Part shown: positions 7,210 through 16,126 of the stretch, piece by piece
How the letters are laid out: each line of letters starts with the position of its first letter
Numbering within the stretch: the first letter of the stretch is position 1
Origin: Cyclobacteriaceae bacterium
Lineage (GTDB): Bacteria > Bacteroidota > Bacteroidia > Cytophagales > Cyclobacteriaceae
DNA: 64,000 nt
Assembly: GCA_028285445.1 (NCBI GenBank)
Contig: JANQPQ010000056.1
Coordinates: 364,053 to 428,052 of the forward strand
Direction of reading: 5' to 3'
Position numbers and translations under genes: made by a program
Notes under the pieces: model-generated
Databases searched by the model: none
Seen by the model: the letters and a program-made list of their open reading frames with translations, nothing else
What the model was told of the DNA's origin: nothing

Positions 7210-9819
7210 CTACTCATTGCGAAGGTTCTCCGCCGGATTCGACTTGGCCACGCGATAAATCTGACTGGATACTGTGACTATTGCGGTTGATATCAGCAAT
7301 ACAGCAGCCCAAACAAAAGGCCCTACCCCCAACGGTTCCCGAATGGGGAAAAGAGATGTAAGTAGCCCTTCCATTGACATGTAAGACATTGGTAGCGCCA
7401 GCACCATACCAATGATAAGCATCCAGGCGAAATCCCTGGTGATACTACGCATAATCACTACAAGATTGGCTCCCAGCACTTTTCGAATGCTGAATTCCTT
7501 TATCCGCTTGGTTATAGAGAAAGAGACCAATCCAAACAAGCCCATGCACGCCAATACTGTCGAGAGGCCCGAAACAAATGCCATCACCACAACATTGGCA
7601 TCCATACTTTGAAAGAAGCCGTCAAACACTTCGTCTTGCACAAAGCCATCATAAGGCAAGTCGGGCTCGATATCTTTCCATGTTGCCTTTAGCAAGTCTT
7701 GCGTCTCAGTGGTCGTACCTGCCGCAATCCGCATGCTGATGTACCTGAATTCCTCTTCAGGTGTAATCCGGAAGAATGCAGGATATATGTCTTGCATAAA
7801 ATCGTTGTAATGAAAATCATCCACAACCCCAATCACAGAGTAGCGGATGCTATCATATAAGAAGGTTGCTTCCAATGGGTTATCCCAATTTGCTTTTTTT
7901 ACGAAGCTCTCATTTACTACTACATTTTCCCTATTGTCAGATTCCCTCCCTTCTGTAAAAAACCTCCCGGAATTTAACGTGAAGCCCATGGTCTCCATGT
8001 AGTTATAACCAATACCAAATCTTATCACCTGAAATTTCTCGGTACCAATCTCTACGTTGGTTAGTGATTGACGGCGAGACACATGACTATCACTGCCAGC
8101 AATTGAAGTTATGTTTGGTGATTGCTTAAGTCTGGCTAGTAGCGGGTTATAATGTTTTTTGGATTCTATTGGTATTGCCAAAACATTCTCTTGATTATAC
8201 CCCCAATCTTTGTTGCGGTAATAATTATTGGCAGCAGTAAAAACAAACCCACTAACGATGGTAGTAAAGGCCAAGAAAAACTGGAACGTCAGTAGAATCT
8301 TGGTGATCCAGCTTTTGCGACCAAATTTCTCATTGCCTCTGAAGATGCTAATTGGGTTAAACGACGAGATATAGAAAGCAGGATAGGCACCTGAAATAAT
8401 CGTTGTGAACAACATCATTCCACCAAAAAAAGCAATGGCCATTATATTTGATGAGAATTCGAAGGGCACCGTAACCGGAAGCAAGGAATTAAATCCTGGT
8501 AGCACCAGGAAATAAGCTAGCACTGTTCCAACAACCAGGGAAAACGAGCAAAGCAACATATTTTCTGTGAGGAATTGCCTTACCAACTCAGGCTTTCTAC
8601 CTCCCAGAACTTTTCTCAACCCTATCTCCTTTAGCCGTTTAGTAGCTGAGACCACTGCAATGTTTACATAGTTAAAACAAGCCAACAAAAGTAGCAGCAA
8701 GGCCAGAATAGCCACTGCTTTGTTACCATGACTAGAATTACCAAACGTTATGTTCCCTCTAATTTCATTGCTTTTTGATGACAACGTAGCGAGTGGTTCC
8801 AGTTTAAATTTTTGTATTGGCCAGCTGTCGTTGGCCTCATTTTGCACCTTCAGGTAAGGTTCCATTAAACCCAACACTTCATTGGGGTTGGTGCCAGGTT
8901 TTAACAATACGAAATTTGCGTCAGTGAGGACACTCCAGTCGTCAATCGACTCATAGATCTCTATATCTCTCTTATTTTCGTATGGAATTAATACCTGGAA
9001 GCCAAAACTCGATTTACTGGGTCTTTGCTCTGCTACTGCTTGAATCACAAATGGAACCTTTATTTTTCTGCCAAACGTAATGGTGATCTCCTCCCCAATT
9101 GGGCTCTTATCTCCAAAATATTTCTTGGCAATATCTTCCCTAATGATAATGGTTTTCTTATCGGCTAAAGCTTTCTGATTGCCTTCCTTAATGGGAAAAC
9201 TAAATACATCGAGAAACTCAGGACTAACAAAATGCAGCCTTTCTTGAAAGACCTGATCGCCATAGCGAAAGATCCCAGAGGTAATATCTATCCTGGTTCC
9301 TGAAACAACCGCTGGAATATCCTTGACCATTGCAGGTATCAGTGGGTCTGGAGAATCTCCCCATTGCTCCAAATCGCCATCCCTATCCATGAAATTGGTT
9401 ACCTGGTAGATGTCATCCACATGCTCGTGAAAACTATCAAGACTATTTTGCCAATCAAGGAATCTGAAAGCTACAATTGCCACGGCTATAGCCGACGATA
9501 GGCCAAAGATGTTGATGATGGTGGGTAGCTTCTGCTTAAGCAGGTTTCTGAAGGCGACCTTAAAGTAATTCTGAATCATATCGAGGTTATTTGAGTTTTT
9601 CCCTGGTTTAGTTTTTTTGATATTCGAAAATCTGAAGAAACGGATCACATCCCAGATAAACATTCTCCGGGCTGGTCCGCTTCCCCGATTCTCGACCCGT
9701 TTGTAAAAAAGTTCGTAAACATCTCCTTGAATCTCCTCAAGCAAAGGCCCCTGGCAATACCATTCCAGAAAGCGATTGGCCCAAGATGGAGGAGTGATAT
9801 TTGGAGACTTGTTACTCAT
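7210..9819 (-). CDS. ABC transporter permease, MacB/FtsX type with N-terminal prefix domain
   Basis: This 869-residue protein begins with a ~75-residue cytoplasmic prefix (PPSWANRFLEWYCQGPLLEE, then GDVYELF) found on Bacteroidota permeases paired with PadR regulators. Two MacB-like halves follow. Each has a first transmembrane helix, a large periplasmic domain and a three-helix FtsX domain carrying the signatures RLKEIGLRKVLGG (first half) and RIKEFSIRKVLGA (second half). Such proteins couple ATP hydrolysis by a separate ATPase to periplasmic mechanical work or export; no ATPase gene is in the window. The start codon overlaps the end of the upstream permease gene (ATGAGTAA, 9812-9819), so the two are translationally coupled. 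The substrate is unknown. Confidence 0.88.
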   Translation of the reverse strand: MSNKSPNITPPSWANRFLEWYCQGPLLEEIQGDVYELFYKRVENRGSGPARRMFIWDVIRFFRFSNIKKTKPGKNSNNLDMIQNYFKVAFRNLLKQKLPTIINIFGLSSAIAVAIVAFRFLDWQNSLDSFHEHVDDIYQVTNFMDRDGDLEQWGDSPDPLIPAMVKDIPAVVSGTRIDITSGIFRYGDQVFQERLHFVSPEFLDVFSFPIKEGNQKALADKKTIIIREDIAKKYFGDKSPIGEEITITFGRKIKVPFVIQAVAEQRPSKSSFGFQVLIPYENKRDIEIYESIDDWSVLTDANFVLLKPGTNPNEVLGLMEPYLKVQNEANDSWPIQKFKLEPLATLSSKSNEIRGNITFGNSSHGNKAVAILALLLLLLACFNYVNIAVVSATKRLKEIGLRKVLGGRKPELVRQFLTENMLLCSFSLVVGTVLAYFLVLPGFNSLLPVTVPFEFSSNIMAIAFFGGMMLFTTIISGAYPAFYISSFNPISIFRGNEKFGRKSWITKILLTFQFFLAFTTIVSGFVFTAANNYYRNKDWGYNQENVLAIPIESKKHYNPLLARLKQSPNITSIAGSDSHVSRRQSLTNVEIGTEKFQVIRFGIGYNYMETMGFTLNSGRFFTEGRESDNRENVVVNESFVKKANWDNPLEATFLYDSIRYSVIGVVDDFHYNDFMQDIYPAFFRITPEEEFRYISMRIAAGTTTETQDLLKATWKDIEPDLPYDGFVQDEVFDGFFQSMDANVVVMAFVSGLSTVLACMGLFGLVSFSITKRIKEFSIRKVLGANLVVIMRSITRDFAWMLIIGMVLALPMSYMSMEGLLTSLFPIREPLGVGPFVWAAVLLISTAIVTVSSQIYRVAKSNPAENLRNE

Positions 9820-12424
9820 GCCTTAGTGTTTTAACCGGGCTGGTTCTGGCTGCCTTAAGTGCATGATAACCAACAGTTAATATTGCCAGCAATGCAACGG
9901 AGCATGTTGCCAAAACAAATACCCTCCAATCAATCACAGTTCTATAGGCAAAGCTCTGGAGCCATGTAGTCATGAGATAAGCCCCGATCGGTATGGAAAC
10001 GGCTGCCGCAATTGTTAGCATGATCCCCAGTTCTTTAATAAAGAGGCCGGTGACCCGGATAACCGACGCACCCAGCACTTTCCTTACTCCAATCTCTTTG
10101 AGTCTCTGTTGTGCGCTGTTCATAATCATCCCGAACAATCCTAACGCTGCAATAAACATTGCCAAAACGCCAAACAAGGCAATTATGTCTGCCTTTCTTT
10201 CCTCCTCTACATATCTCCTGCTTAGGCTGTCTTCAAGAAACTGATACTGGAAAGGGCTGTCGGTGGTGTAGGAATTCCAGACCTTCTCAATATGCGCAAT
10301 AGCCTCCTGCCTTTGATTTGGATTGATTTTAATTGAGAGCGCCTGAAAATTCTCCGGTACAACAAACATTAACAAGGGGGCTATTTCGTGGTGCAACGAC
10401 CTAAAGTGAAAATCACGAACGACACCAATAACTTCGCCTCGCCTCCAGCCCGGGATCTCAATTCTCTGACCAACCGCCTCCTCCATATCTAAAACTTCCG
10501 CTGCTGCTTCATTAATGACGAATGCATCAATGGAGTCCGAAGGGTAATCCTTTGAGAAAGTGCGCCCATTTAGAACCTCGAGCTTATATAGCTCAGCGAA
10601 GTTGTAATCAATATTGAGCATTCTGGTGCTGACCCGCTCTATCTCGTTACCCCCCTCTTTCACCATAGATGTACCCCAATCTCCACCTCCGAGGTTACCA
10701 GATGAAGTAGCCGCAGAAATTATGGCAGGGCTTTCATACAACTGTTGGTAGACTGTCTCGTGTGCATTGCGCATTTCCCGACTGGCAAACGGTATTGTTA
10801 CCACATCTGCCTTCTCAAAACCAAGGTCTTTATCTCTTATATAATTAACCTGAAGCAGTACCACTCCTAAGCCGATAAGGATTAGCATACTTACAAATAA
10901 CTGCAAGCCAACCAGAGTCTGTCGCATACCCAGGCCAAATCGTGCTCCATTTGTTTGTTTGGTCAGGGCCTGAGATGCCGTGAACCGAGATAGTATAAGC
11001 GCTGGATAGTACCCGGTAAGCAATGTCAGAACTATTATTAGCACTAAAGCCCCTGCCAGGAAAGGGAGTTCGCTTACCGGTAGCAATATGTTTTTTGCAA
11101 TCAGTTGATTAAAAGCTGGCCATAAAAGCCACAGCACCAGTATAGACAGCATCGTGGCAAAGGTTGTAGTAATAGCTGTTTCAGTAAGCAGTTGCCTGGA
11201 AATTTGGGAGCTGGTAGCTCCAATCGCTTTCCTAAGTCCAACCTCTCTCACGCGGGTGGTTACTTTGGCCGTAGCAAAGTTTATGTAGTTAAAACCCGCG
11301 ATGGCAAGAATGAAGCAAGCGATTGCAATCATAGCCCTAACCTCATTCAAATTGCCATTGGCTTCAAACTCACTGCTTCGGTGAGATGTCAAATGAATAT
11401 CTGTAATAGGCTGTAGTACCGCTTTCATTAGGGGAGCATCCTCCGGGTCCATGTTCTTTTTAATGAAATCAGGAAGTTTGGCATCTAGTTGAGCGATGCT
11501 GCTTGGCTCATCCAGTAACAGATATGTATGGTAATTAAGTCTGGTCCATTTATCCATCCAATCTGGGCGAATGGATGCGTGTAATGCAAATGGCAATAGA
11601 AAATCGTACTTAAAATGCGAATTGCCCGGAGGGTCTTCTATAATCCCGGTCACCTCGGTATCCAACTGGTTATCCAGCCTCAGATATTGCCCTATAGGAT
11701 CAGCATCGCCAAAGTACTTTTTAGCTAGACTCTGATTTAGCACAATACTGTTTGGCTTTGCTAAGACAGTATTTTTATCACCAGCGATAAGATTAAAATT
11801 GAAGACATCGAAAAAGGCTGGATCGACAAAGAGGCCATCAGTTTCATATATCTTCATCTCTCCTTTCGCAACCAGGGTACGAAAAGCAAAGCGGAATCGT
11901 ACATAAGTTTCGATTTCGGCATAGCTCTCATTGAGGGCCGGGCCCCAAGGGGCTCCGACACGTGCATGCTGCCGCGTATTGCCTGCAGCGTCGTTGAAGT
12001 CAAGTGCAACCCTGACAATGCGGTCTTTTTTGGCGTGAAATTCGTCGTAGCTTAGTTCGTGGTAAGCTAGAATCGAAAGGAAAAAGAATCCGCTTATACC
12101 AGCTACCAGTCCGGCAATATTGATTAAGGCAAATAACTTGTTCTTCTGGAGGTTTCTCCGGGCGGAAAGTATGTAGTTGTTAAGCATGTTTGGGTTGTTA
12201 TTGAATTTCGGGAGCAAGTTGAATTTGAGGTTGGAATAGCGAAAGAAGCGTAATACATCCCACCAATAGTTTCTGGTCGCGGAAGTCCTTCCATCTTCTT
12301 TTAATCTTTTGGCAAAGAGTTCCTGGGCATCTCCCTCTATTTCCTCGAATATGTCTTCGCGGCAATACCATTTCAGGAATCTGCCCGCTAACCTGGGTGG
12401 CAATATGTCACGACGGTTTCGCAT
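9812..12424 (-). CDS. ABC transporter permease, MacB/FtsX type with N-terminal prefix domain (second copy)
   Basis: This is a paralogue of the following gene with the same architecture. The prefix has LPPRLAGRFLKWYCRED and GDAQELF, followed by two MacB periplasmic domains and two FtsX domains with RVREVGLRKAIGA and RLKEIGVRKVLGA. I place the start at 12424, not at the possible upstream ATG at 12466. The 12424 ATG overlaps the PadR stop codon as TAATG and has a purine-rich AAAGGAAA just upstream. It gives 870 residues, almost exactly the length of the partner. The 12466 start would overlap PadR by 43 bases. Two such permeases in tandem may form a heterodimer, which is inference. Confidence 0.88.
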   Translation of the reverse strand: MRNRRDILPPRLAGRFLKWYCREDIFEEIEGDAQELFAKRLKEDGRTSATRNYWWDVLRFFRYSNLKFNLLPKFNNNPNMLNNYILSARRNLQKNKLFALINIAGLVAGISGFFFLSILAYHELSYDEFHAKKDRIVRVALDFNDAAGNTRQHARVGAPWGPALNESYAEIETYVRFRFAFRTLVAKGEMKIYETDGLFVDPAFFDVFNFNLIAGDKNTVLAKPNSIVLNQSLAKKYFGDADPIGQYLRLDNQLDTEVTGIIEDPPGNSHFKYDFLLPFALHASIRPDWMDKWTRLNYHTYLLLDEPSSIAQLDAKLPDFIKKNMDPEDAPLMKAVLQPITDIHLTSHRSSEFEANGNLNEVRAMIAIACFILAIAGFNYINFATAKVTTRVREVGLRKAIGATSSQISRQLLTETAITTTFATMLSILVLWLLWPAFNQLIAKNILLPVSELPFLAGALVLIIVLTLLTGYYPALILSRFTASQALTKQTNGARFGLGMRQTLVGLQLFVSMLILIGLGVVLLQVNYIRDKDLGFEKADVVTIPFASREMRNAHETVYQQLYESPAIISAATSSGNLGGGDWGTSMVKEGGNEIERVSTRMLNIDYNFAELYKLEVLNGRTFSKDYPSDSIDAFVINEAAAEVLDMEEAVGQRIEIPGWRRGEVIGVVRDFHFRSLHHEIAPLLMFVVPENFQALSIKINPNQRQEAIAHIEKVWNSYTTDSPFQYQFLEDSLSRRYVEEERKADIIALFGVLAMFIAALGLFGMIMNSAQQRLKEIGVRKVLGASVIRVTGLFIKELGIMLTIAAAVSIPIGAYLMTTWLQSFAYRTVIDWRVFVLATCSVALLAILTVGYHALKAARTSPVKTLRHE

Positions 12425-12759
12425 TAATTTCCTTTCTGTACTGCCATGTTTGGTATTTGATTCCACAGTCGGGTGCGTAGGTCTTTTATCTGATCAAGCG
12501 CTAACTTTCCTCCGTGCGTAAGGGTGAAGATCCTCTTCCTCCTGCCTCCGCGCTCGGAGGTTGCCCCTCCCATACTAGAAGTCAAATATCCTTTCGCCTC
12601 CAGCCTCCTTAAGGCCGAATGCACCGCGGAGATGTTAATCTTTCGTCCGGTCTGCTCTTCAATCTCTTCCATCACCGCCACACCGTAGGCATCCTGATTA
12701 AGAACCCCTACCATGAGTAGTACCAATTCTTCGAATTCACCAATGTTTATTCTATGCAT
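12424..12759 (-). CDS. PadR family transcriptional regulator
   Basis: This 111-residue winged-helix repressor is of the short PadR type. LVLLMVGVL, then GVAVMEEIEEQTGRKINISAVHSALRRLE, contains the recognition helix, and the wing has KGYLTSS followed by a basic RGGRRKR segment. It is first in a three-gene operon with the two permeases and overlaps the next gene by one base (TAATG). The promoter just upstream is overlaid by a near-perfect inverted repeat and an extra half-site (see 12787-12851), so autorepression relieved by a small hydrophobic ligand is the likely mode. That is typical of the family but not shown here. Confidence 0.9.
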   Translation of the reverse strand: MHRINIGEFEELVLLMVGVLNQDAYGVAVMEEIEEQTGRKINISAVHSALRRLEAKGYLTSSMGGATSERGGRRKRIFTLTHGGKLALDQIKDLRTRLWNQIPNMAVQKGN

Positions 12760-12786
12760 CGCTTAAATAATAATGGGTTTCATTTA

Positions 12787-12816
12787 CAAAAGTAAAAGAA
12801 ATATATGATGTACAAA
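12787..12816 (-). promoter_or_regulatory. Predicted promoter of the padR-permease operon
   Basis: On the minus strand TTTG (12816-12813) is separated by 18 bases from TACTTTTG (12794-12787), an exact -33 and -7 match for Bacteroidota housekeeping promoters. The -7 box ends 27 bases before the ATG. The -33 box lies within the left arm of the operator-like inverted repeat, and the -7 box lies within a further half-site. Confidence 0.7.
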
Positions 12817-12851
12817 CGTGAAAGATATATATTTGTTTCACTTTTGTACAT
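12808..12851. promoter_or_regulatory. Probable PadR operator: 16-bp inverted repeat plus an extra half-site
   Basis: ATGTACAAACGTGAAA (12808-12823) is repeated inverted as TTTCACTTTTGTACAT (12836-12851) around a 12-base A/T-rich spacer, with one mismatch. The outer ATGT...ACAT ends resemble known PadR operators. A further copy of the half-site, TTTACAAAAGTAAAAG, lies at 12783-12798 over the -7 box, offset from the left arm by 26 bases. Confidence 0.65.
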
Positions 12852-12872
12852 TAAAAGCTAATAGTTAGAGTT

Positions 12873-13532
12873 TTACCGGGTGAACCTGAATTTGAGGTAG
12901 TTAATGTTATCGCCCTTTTCAAGGGCCATTTCCTCATAACGGGTCTTAATGCCGTGGTGATCGGCAAGCAGGTCAGAGTTGTGAAGATCTCTTGTAAACT
13001 CCATATCGACAACATCATCACGTTCGTTCAGGACTTCTAACGAGTATTGAAACAACAGGTCGTTGTCAGTTTTTAGCCTAATCATTCCACCAGGCTTTAT
13101 TATCGACTTGTATATCTCTAAATAACGGGGGTTGGTTATGCGCCGCCTGATATCACTTTTCTTGGGGCGTGGATCGGGGTGCACGATCCATATCTCCTCC
13201 ACCTCATCTTGTTGAAAAAAGTTATGCAGCTCCAAAACATGGGTACGAAGAAAACTTACGTTTTGCAAACTTTCTTCCTCCGCAATGCCACTCCCCTTCC
13301 AGATACGCGCTCCCTTAATGTCGATACCTATAAAATTCCTATTTGGAAAAGCTCGTCCCAGTCCAACGGAATACTCGCCTCTGCCACAAGCTAACTCTAG
13401 TACCAAGGGGTGATCATTCTGAAAATGCTCGCCCCAACAACCCTTAATAGTCTCATACAATGGCTTTCCCGGCTCGATAACATTCCAGCGCGCTGCGTTT
13501 TGGGCAAACTTCTGTAGCTTGTTCTTGCTCAA
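12873..13532 (-). CDS. trmB: tRNA (guanine-N7-)-methyltransferase
   Basis: This 219-residue SAM-dependent enzyme makes m7G46 in tRNA variable loops. LELACGRGEYSVGLG (residues ~45-59) is the SAM-binding motif I. NFIGIDIKGARIWKG follows it, and IWIVHPDPRPKKSDIRRRI is the Bacteroidota form of the catalytic and substrate-binding motif, with NPRYLEIY after it. GIKTRYEEMALEKG near the C-terminus corresponds to the conserved T-x-Y-E motif. Length is normal. It is the last gene of the leftward series and starts one base after the folC stop, so it is co-transcribed with folC. Confidence 0.93.
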   Translation of the reverse strand: MSKNKLQKFAQNAARWNVIEPGKPLYETIKGCWGEHFQNDHPLVLELACGRGEYSVGLGRAFPNRNFIGIDIKGARIWKGSGIAEEESLQNVSFLRTHVLELHNFFQQDEVEEIWIVHPDPRPKKSDIRRRITNPRYLEIYKSIIKPGGMIRLKTDNDLLFQYSLEVLNERDDVVDMEFTRDLHNSDLLADHHGIKTRYEEMALEKGDNINYLKFRFTR

Positions 13533-13533
13533 T

Positions 13534-14814
13534 CTAAAGACCTTTGATCTCTGCTACCACAAAAGTACTGCCTCCAATGAAAATGAGGTCTGCTTCATCA
13601 GCATTTTCCTTCGCCGCTTGAATAGCATCGTTGACATCATCCACCACTTGTCTATCATCAATCCCTTGTTTTTCAGCTTCGATTGACAACAACTCCGCCT
13701 CTAAGGCACGTGGAATTTTCGGTGTGCAGAAATAATAGCTGGCATTTCTTGGTAGCAAGGCCAAGATATTTCCGGTTTCTTTTTCCTTCACCATACCCCA
13801 GACGATATGCAATCTATTGAAATCATAGGTTTTAAGGTTTCTAAGAACCGACTGAATACCGGCTTCATTATGACCGATGTCGCAAACAATTTTGGGTTTG
13901 TCTCCAAGTTCTTGCCATCTACCCTTCAAACCAGTATTTGTAAATACCTTGCCAATACCCGTTATAGTTTGGTCATCATTAACAGGGAATCCAACCTTGC
14001 CCAGTAACTCTATCACCATGATCACACCCAGCAGATTCAGGGCCATGTAGTCGGCACTGATCGGCAAGGCGAGTTCTAATTTCCTAGCGTCTGCAGCCCG
14101 TTCAACCAGGTATGACGTTGGGCCTCCACTCAGCTGCCATTCAGCGGAGGCAAAAAACATTTCACTATGATTTTCAACCGCCTTTTGTTGAAAAACATGA
14201 GCAATCTCCTCTTGTTTCTGGCCAATCACAACCGGAACACTAGGTTTGATAATGCCAGCCTTTTCTGCAGCTATCTCCTCAAGACTTTCACCAAGCATGT
14301 CTTTGTGATCGTAGCTGATATTGGTGATCAAACTTACCAGTGGAGTAATGACGTTCGTTGAATCCAATCTCCCACCTAAACCCACTTCAATGATGGCAAT
14401 ATCAACCTTGCTCTGAGCGAAGTAATCAAAAGCCATTGCTACGGTAATCTCGAAAAATGAGGGCTCAACTTGCTCTATGGCCGGTTTAATACGAGACACG
14501 AAATCTGCAACTTCTTCTTTACCAATTGGGATACCGTTTATTCTTATTCTTTCGGTAAAGGAATGAAGATGCGGTGAGGTGTATAATCCTACTTTGTATC
14601 CTGCTGTTTGCAATATGGAAGCAATCATATGGGCGCTGCTACCCTTGCCATTGGTGCCAGCAATATGCACCGATTTAAATTTTTGATGGGGGTTATCCAA
14701 TTGCTGGCAAAGAGCCAGGGTATTGGTTAAATCCTTTTTGAAGGCCTTACTACCATCGCGTTGGTACATGGGCAAACGACTGTAGAGGTAGTCGATCGTT
14801 TGCAGGTAGTTCAT
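13534..14814 (-). CDS. folC: Bifunctional folylpolyglutamate synthase / dihydrofolate synthase
   Basis: This 426-residue Mur-ligase-family enzyme adds glutamate to dihydropteroate or folates. VHIAGTNGKGSSAHMIAS (~48-65) is the P-loop, LYTSPHLHSFTERIRING (~77-94) is the folate-binding region, and DIAIIEVGLGGRLDSTNV is the conserved Mg/ATP segment. The C-terminal domain holds IVCDIGHNEAGIQSVL. Length and motif order are normal. It lies five bases after the TonB-like gene and one base before trmB, so this housekeeping enzyme is downstream in the ExbBD-TonB operon. Confidence 0.95.
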   Translation of the reverse strand: MNYLQTIDYLYSRLPMYQRDGSKAFKKDLTNTLALCQQLDNPHQKFKSVHIAGTNGKGSSAHMIASILQTAGYKVGLYTSPHLHSFTERIRINGIPIGKEEVADFVSRIKPAIEQVEPSFFEITVAMAFDYFAQSKVDIAIIEVGLGGRLDSTNVITPLVSLITNISYDHKDMLGESLEEIAAEKAGIIKPSVPVVIGQKQEEIAHVFQQKAVENHSEMFFASAEWQLSGGPTSYLVERAADARKLELALPISADYMALNLLGVIMVIELLGKVGFPVNDDQTITGIGKVFTNTGLKGRWQELGDKPKIVCDIGHNEAGIQSVLRNLKTYDFNRLHIVWGMVKEKETGNILALLPRNASYYFCTPKIPRALEAELLSIEAEKQGIDDRQVVDDVNDAIQAAKENADEADLIFIGGSTFVVAEIKGL

Positions 14815-14819
14815 TAAGG

Positions 14820-15731
14820 CTAATTCGCTTTAACGATGAAGGTTATTTTTCCCGTGGAGATTGGCGCGGGTCGTGTATTGTCTGAGGTTTTGGAAAAAGT
14901 CAGCTTTAGTACTTCCTGTTTGTAAATTCTCTCTACTGTTGGGCTCACACTTCGCTCCACGGTACGTACTGAGATGATTTCCCCCTGATCATCTATCTTT
15001 ATCTCAAAGACAACTCTTCCACTTTCGTCTGATGTGTCATTAGGTTTGGGAACGAAATCCCACATCCAGCCAGTCATATCCAGGGAAGAACCTCCTCCAC
15101 CGCCTTTTTTGCCGTATAATGCCCGGGCATCAAGGTCGCCTTCATCGTCACCTTTGTCGCCTTCCTTGTCTACGTTGTCACCATGACTGGAAGCTTTCTC
15201 ATCAGATTCACTATTCTCTTCCTTACCATCATTGGCAGTGTCCTTATTTTCTTCAACTACCTCTTCAACTGGCTTTTCCGTTTCCTTTTTCTCCTCAACC
15301 GTTTCCTTCACTGGCTCTTTCTTCTCCTCTACAACCTCTTCCTTGGTTTGTTCCTCCTTCTCTTCCACTACATCAGGACTATCGCTTTCTTCAGTAGGTA
15401 TTTCCTCAACAGTTTCATCTGCTTCCTCTATTACCTCTTCCACCTGCTCCTCTGTTGGTGTTTCAACTTCTTCAACTTCGGCCTCCTCAACTTCTTCGGG
15501 TTGAGATTCGCTATCTTCTACAGCTTCTTCTGTGTTGGGATTGGTTTCAGGTTGGATATCTCCACTGCCTACATTGCTAATACCAAAGTTCAATTCAATC
15601 CCATACTCGGGTAATGGCGGATTAGGTTCACGCCATGCCAGCAGCAAAGCAAAAATCAACAGCAGCCCCAGGTGAACACCTGTAGATACTATTAATCCTT
15701 TGCGCTTATTTTTCTTCTCTTGAGGTTCCAT
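14820..15731 (-). CDS. TonB-like energy transducer with acidic linker
   Basis: This 303-residue protein has a short basic cytoplasmic N-terminus and one membrane anchor (~12-31, IVSTGVHLGLLLIFALLLAW). A ~150-residue periplasmic linker dominated by Glu, Val, Thr and Lys (~60-200) follows, and the C-terminus (~205-303) is TonB/TolA-like with GRVVFEIKIDDQGEIISVR and LKLTFSKTS. Classical TonB linkers are Pro/Lys-rich; this one is strongly acidic. It follows exbD by two bases and precedes folC by five. The neighbouring ExbB and ExbD homologues indicate a proton-motive-force-driven complex reaching across the periplasm. Whether the role is TonB-like import or TolA-like envelope maintenance cannot be told from sequence. 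Confidence 0.85.
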   Translation of the reverse strand: MEPQEKKNKRKGLIVSTGVHLGLLLIFALLLAWREPNPPLPEYGIELNFGISNVGSGDIQPETNPNTEEAVEDSESQPEEVEEAEVEEVETPTEEQVEEVIEEADETVEEIPTEESDSPDVVEEKEEQTKEEVVEEKKEPVKETVEEKKETEKPVEEVVEENKDTANDGKEENSESDEKASSHGDNVDKEGDKGDDEGDLDARALYGKKGGGGGSSLDMTGWMWDFVPKPNDTSDESGRVVFEIKIDDQGEIISVRTVERSVSPTVERIYKQEVLKLTFSKTSDNTRPAPISTGKITFIVKAN

Positions 15732-15733
15732 GC

Positions 15734-16123
15734 TTATTGTGGTTTGGCCACAACAGAAACTTTGGCTTTTAGCCCTGTAGCAATTCCGGCAACGTAAACC
15801 AGATGCTCGCTGGGTACCGTTTTGTCGATATGCAGACTAACGACACCTTCGTCACCACCCAATTCTTGTCTTAATGCTCTTTCCAGGCCTTCTTTACTCA
15901 CTCGTCTATTATTAACGGAATATTGCAAATCACTGGTTATGGAAACAGAGACTTTTTGCATGACAATAGTGGTGTTCTTGCTACTGGGCAGGTTCACCGG
16001 AAGGCCAGAAGGAGTTACGAATGAAGCCGTTAGCATAAAGAAAATCAGCAACAAAAAGATGATGTCAGTCATGGATGACATACTGAAGGCGGCTTCTACT
16101 TTATGTCTTTGCTTGAGATCCAT
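15734..16123 (-). CDS. ExbD/TolR family biopolymer transport protein
   Basis: This 129-residue protein has one transmembrane helix near the N-terminus (~18-38). It includes the conserved proton-path aspartate (Asp20 in SSMTDIIFLLLIFFMLT) and the following PSGLPVNLPSS segment. The C-terminal half is the periplasmic ExbD/TolR domain, ending VSVVAKP. It is packed between exbB (3-base gap) and the tonB-like gene (2-base gap), so these three form one complex and transcript. Confidence 0.92.
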   Translation of the reverse strand: MDLKQRHKVEAAFSMSSMTDIIFLLLIFFMLTASFVTPSGLPVNLPSSKNTTIVMQKVSVSITSDLQYSVNNRRVSKEGLERALRQELGGDEGVVSLHIDKTVPSEHLVYVAGIATGLKAKVSVVAKPQ

Positions 16124-16126
16124 TAC

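Noticed and set aside
15119..15614. Several overlapping plus-strand reading frames rich in Ser/Thr or Leu/Phe
   Set aside because: They are antisense to the acidic low-complexity linker of the TonB-like gene; Glu codons on the minus strand produce repetitive open frames on the other.
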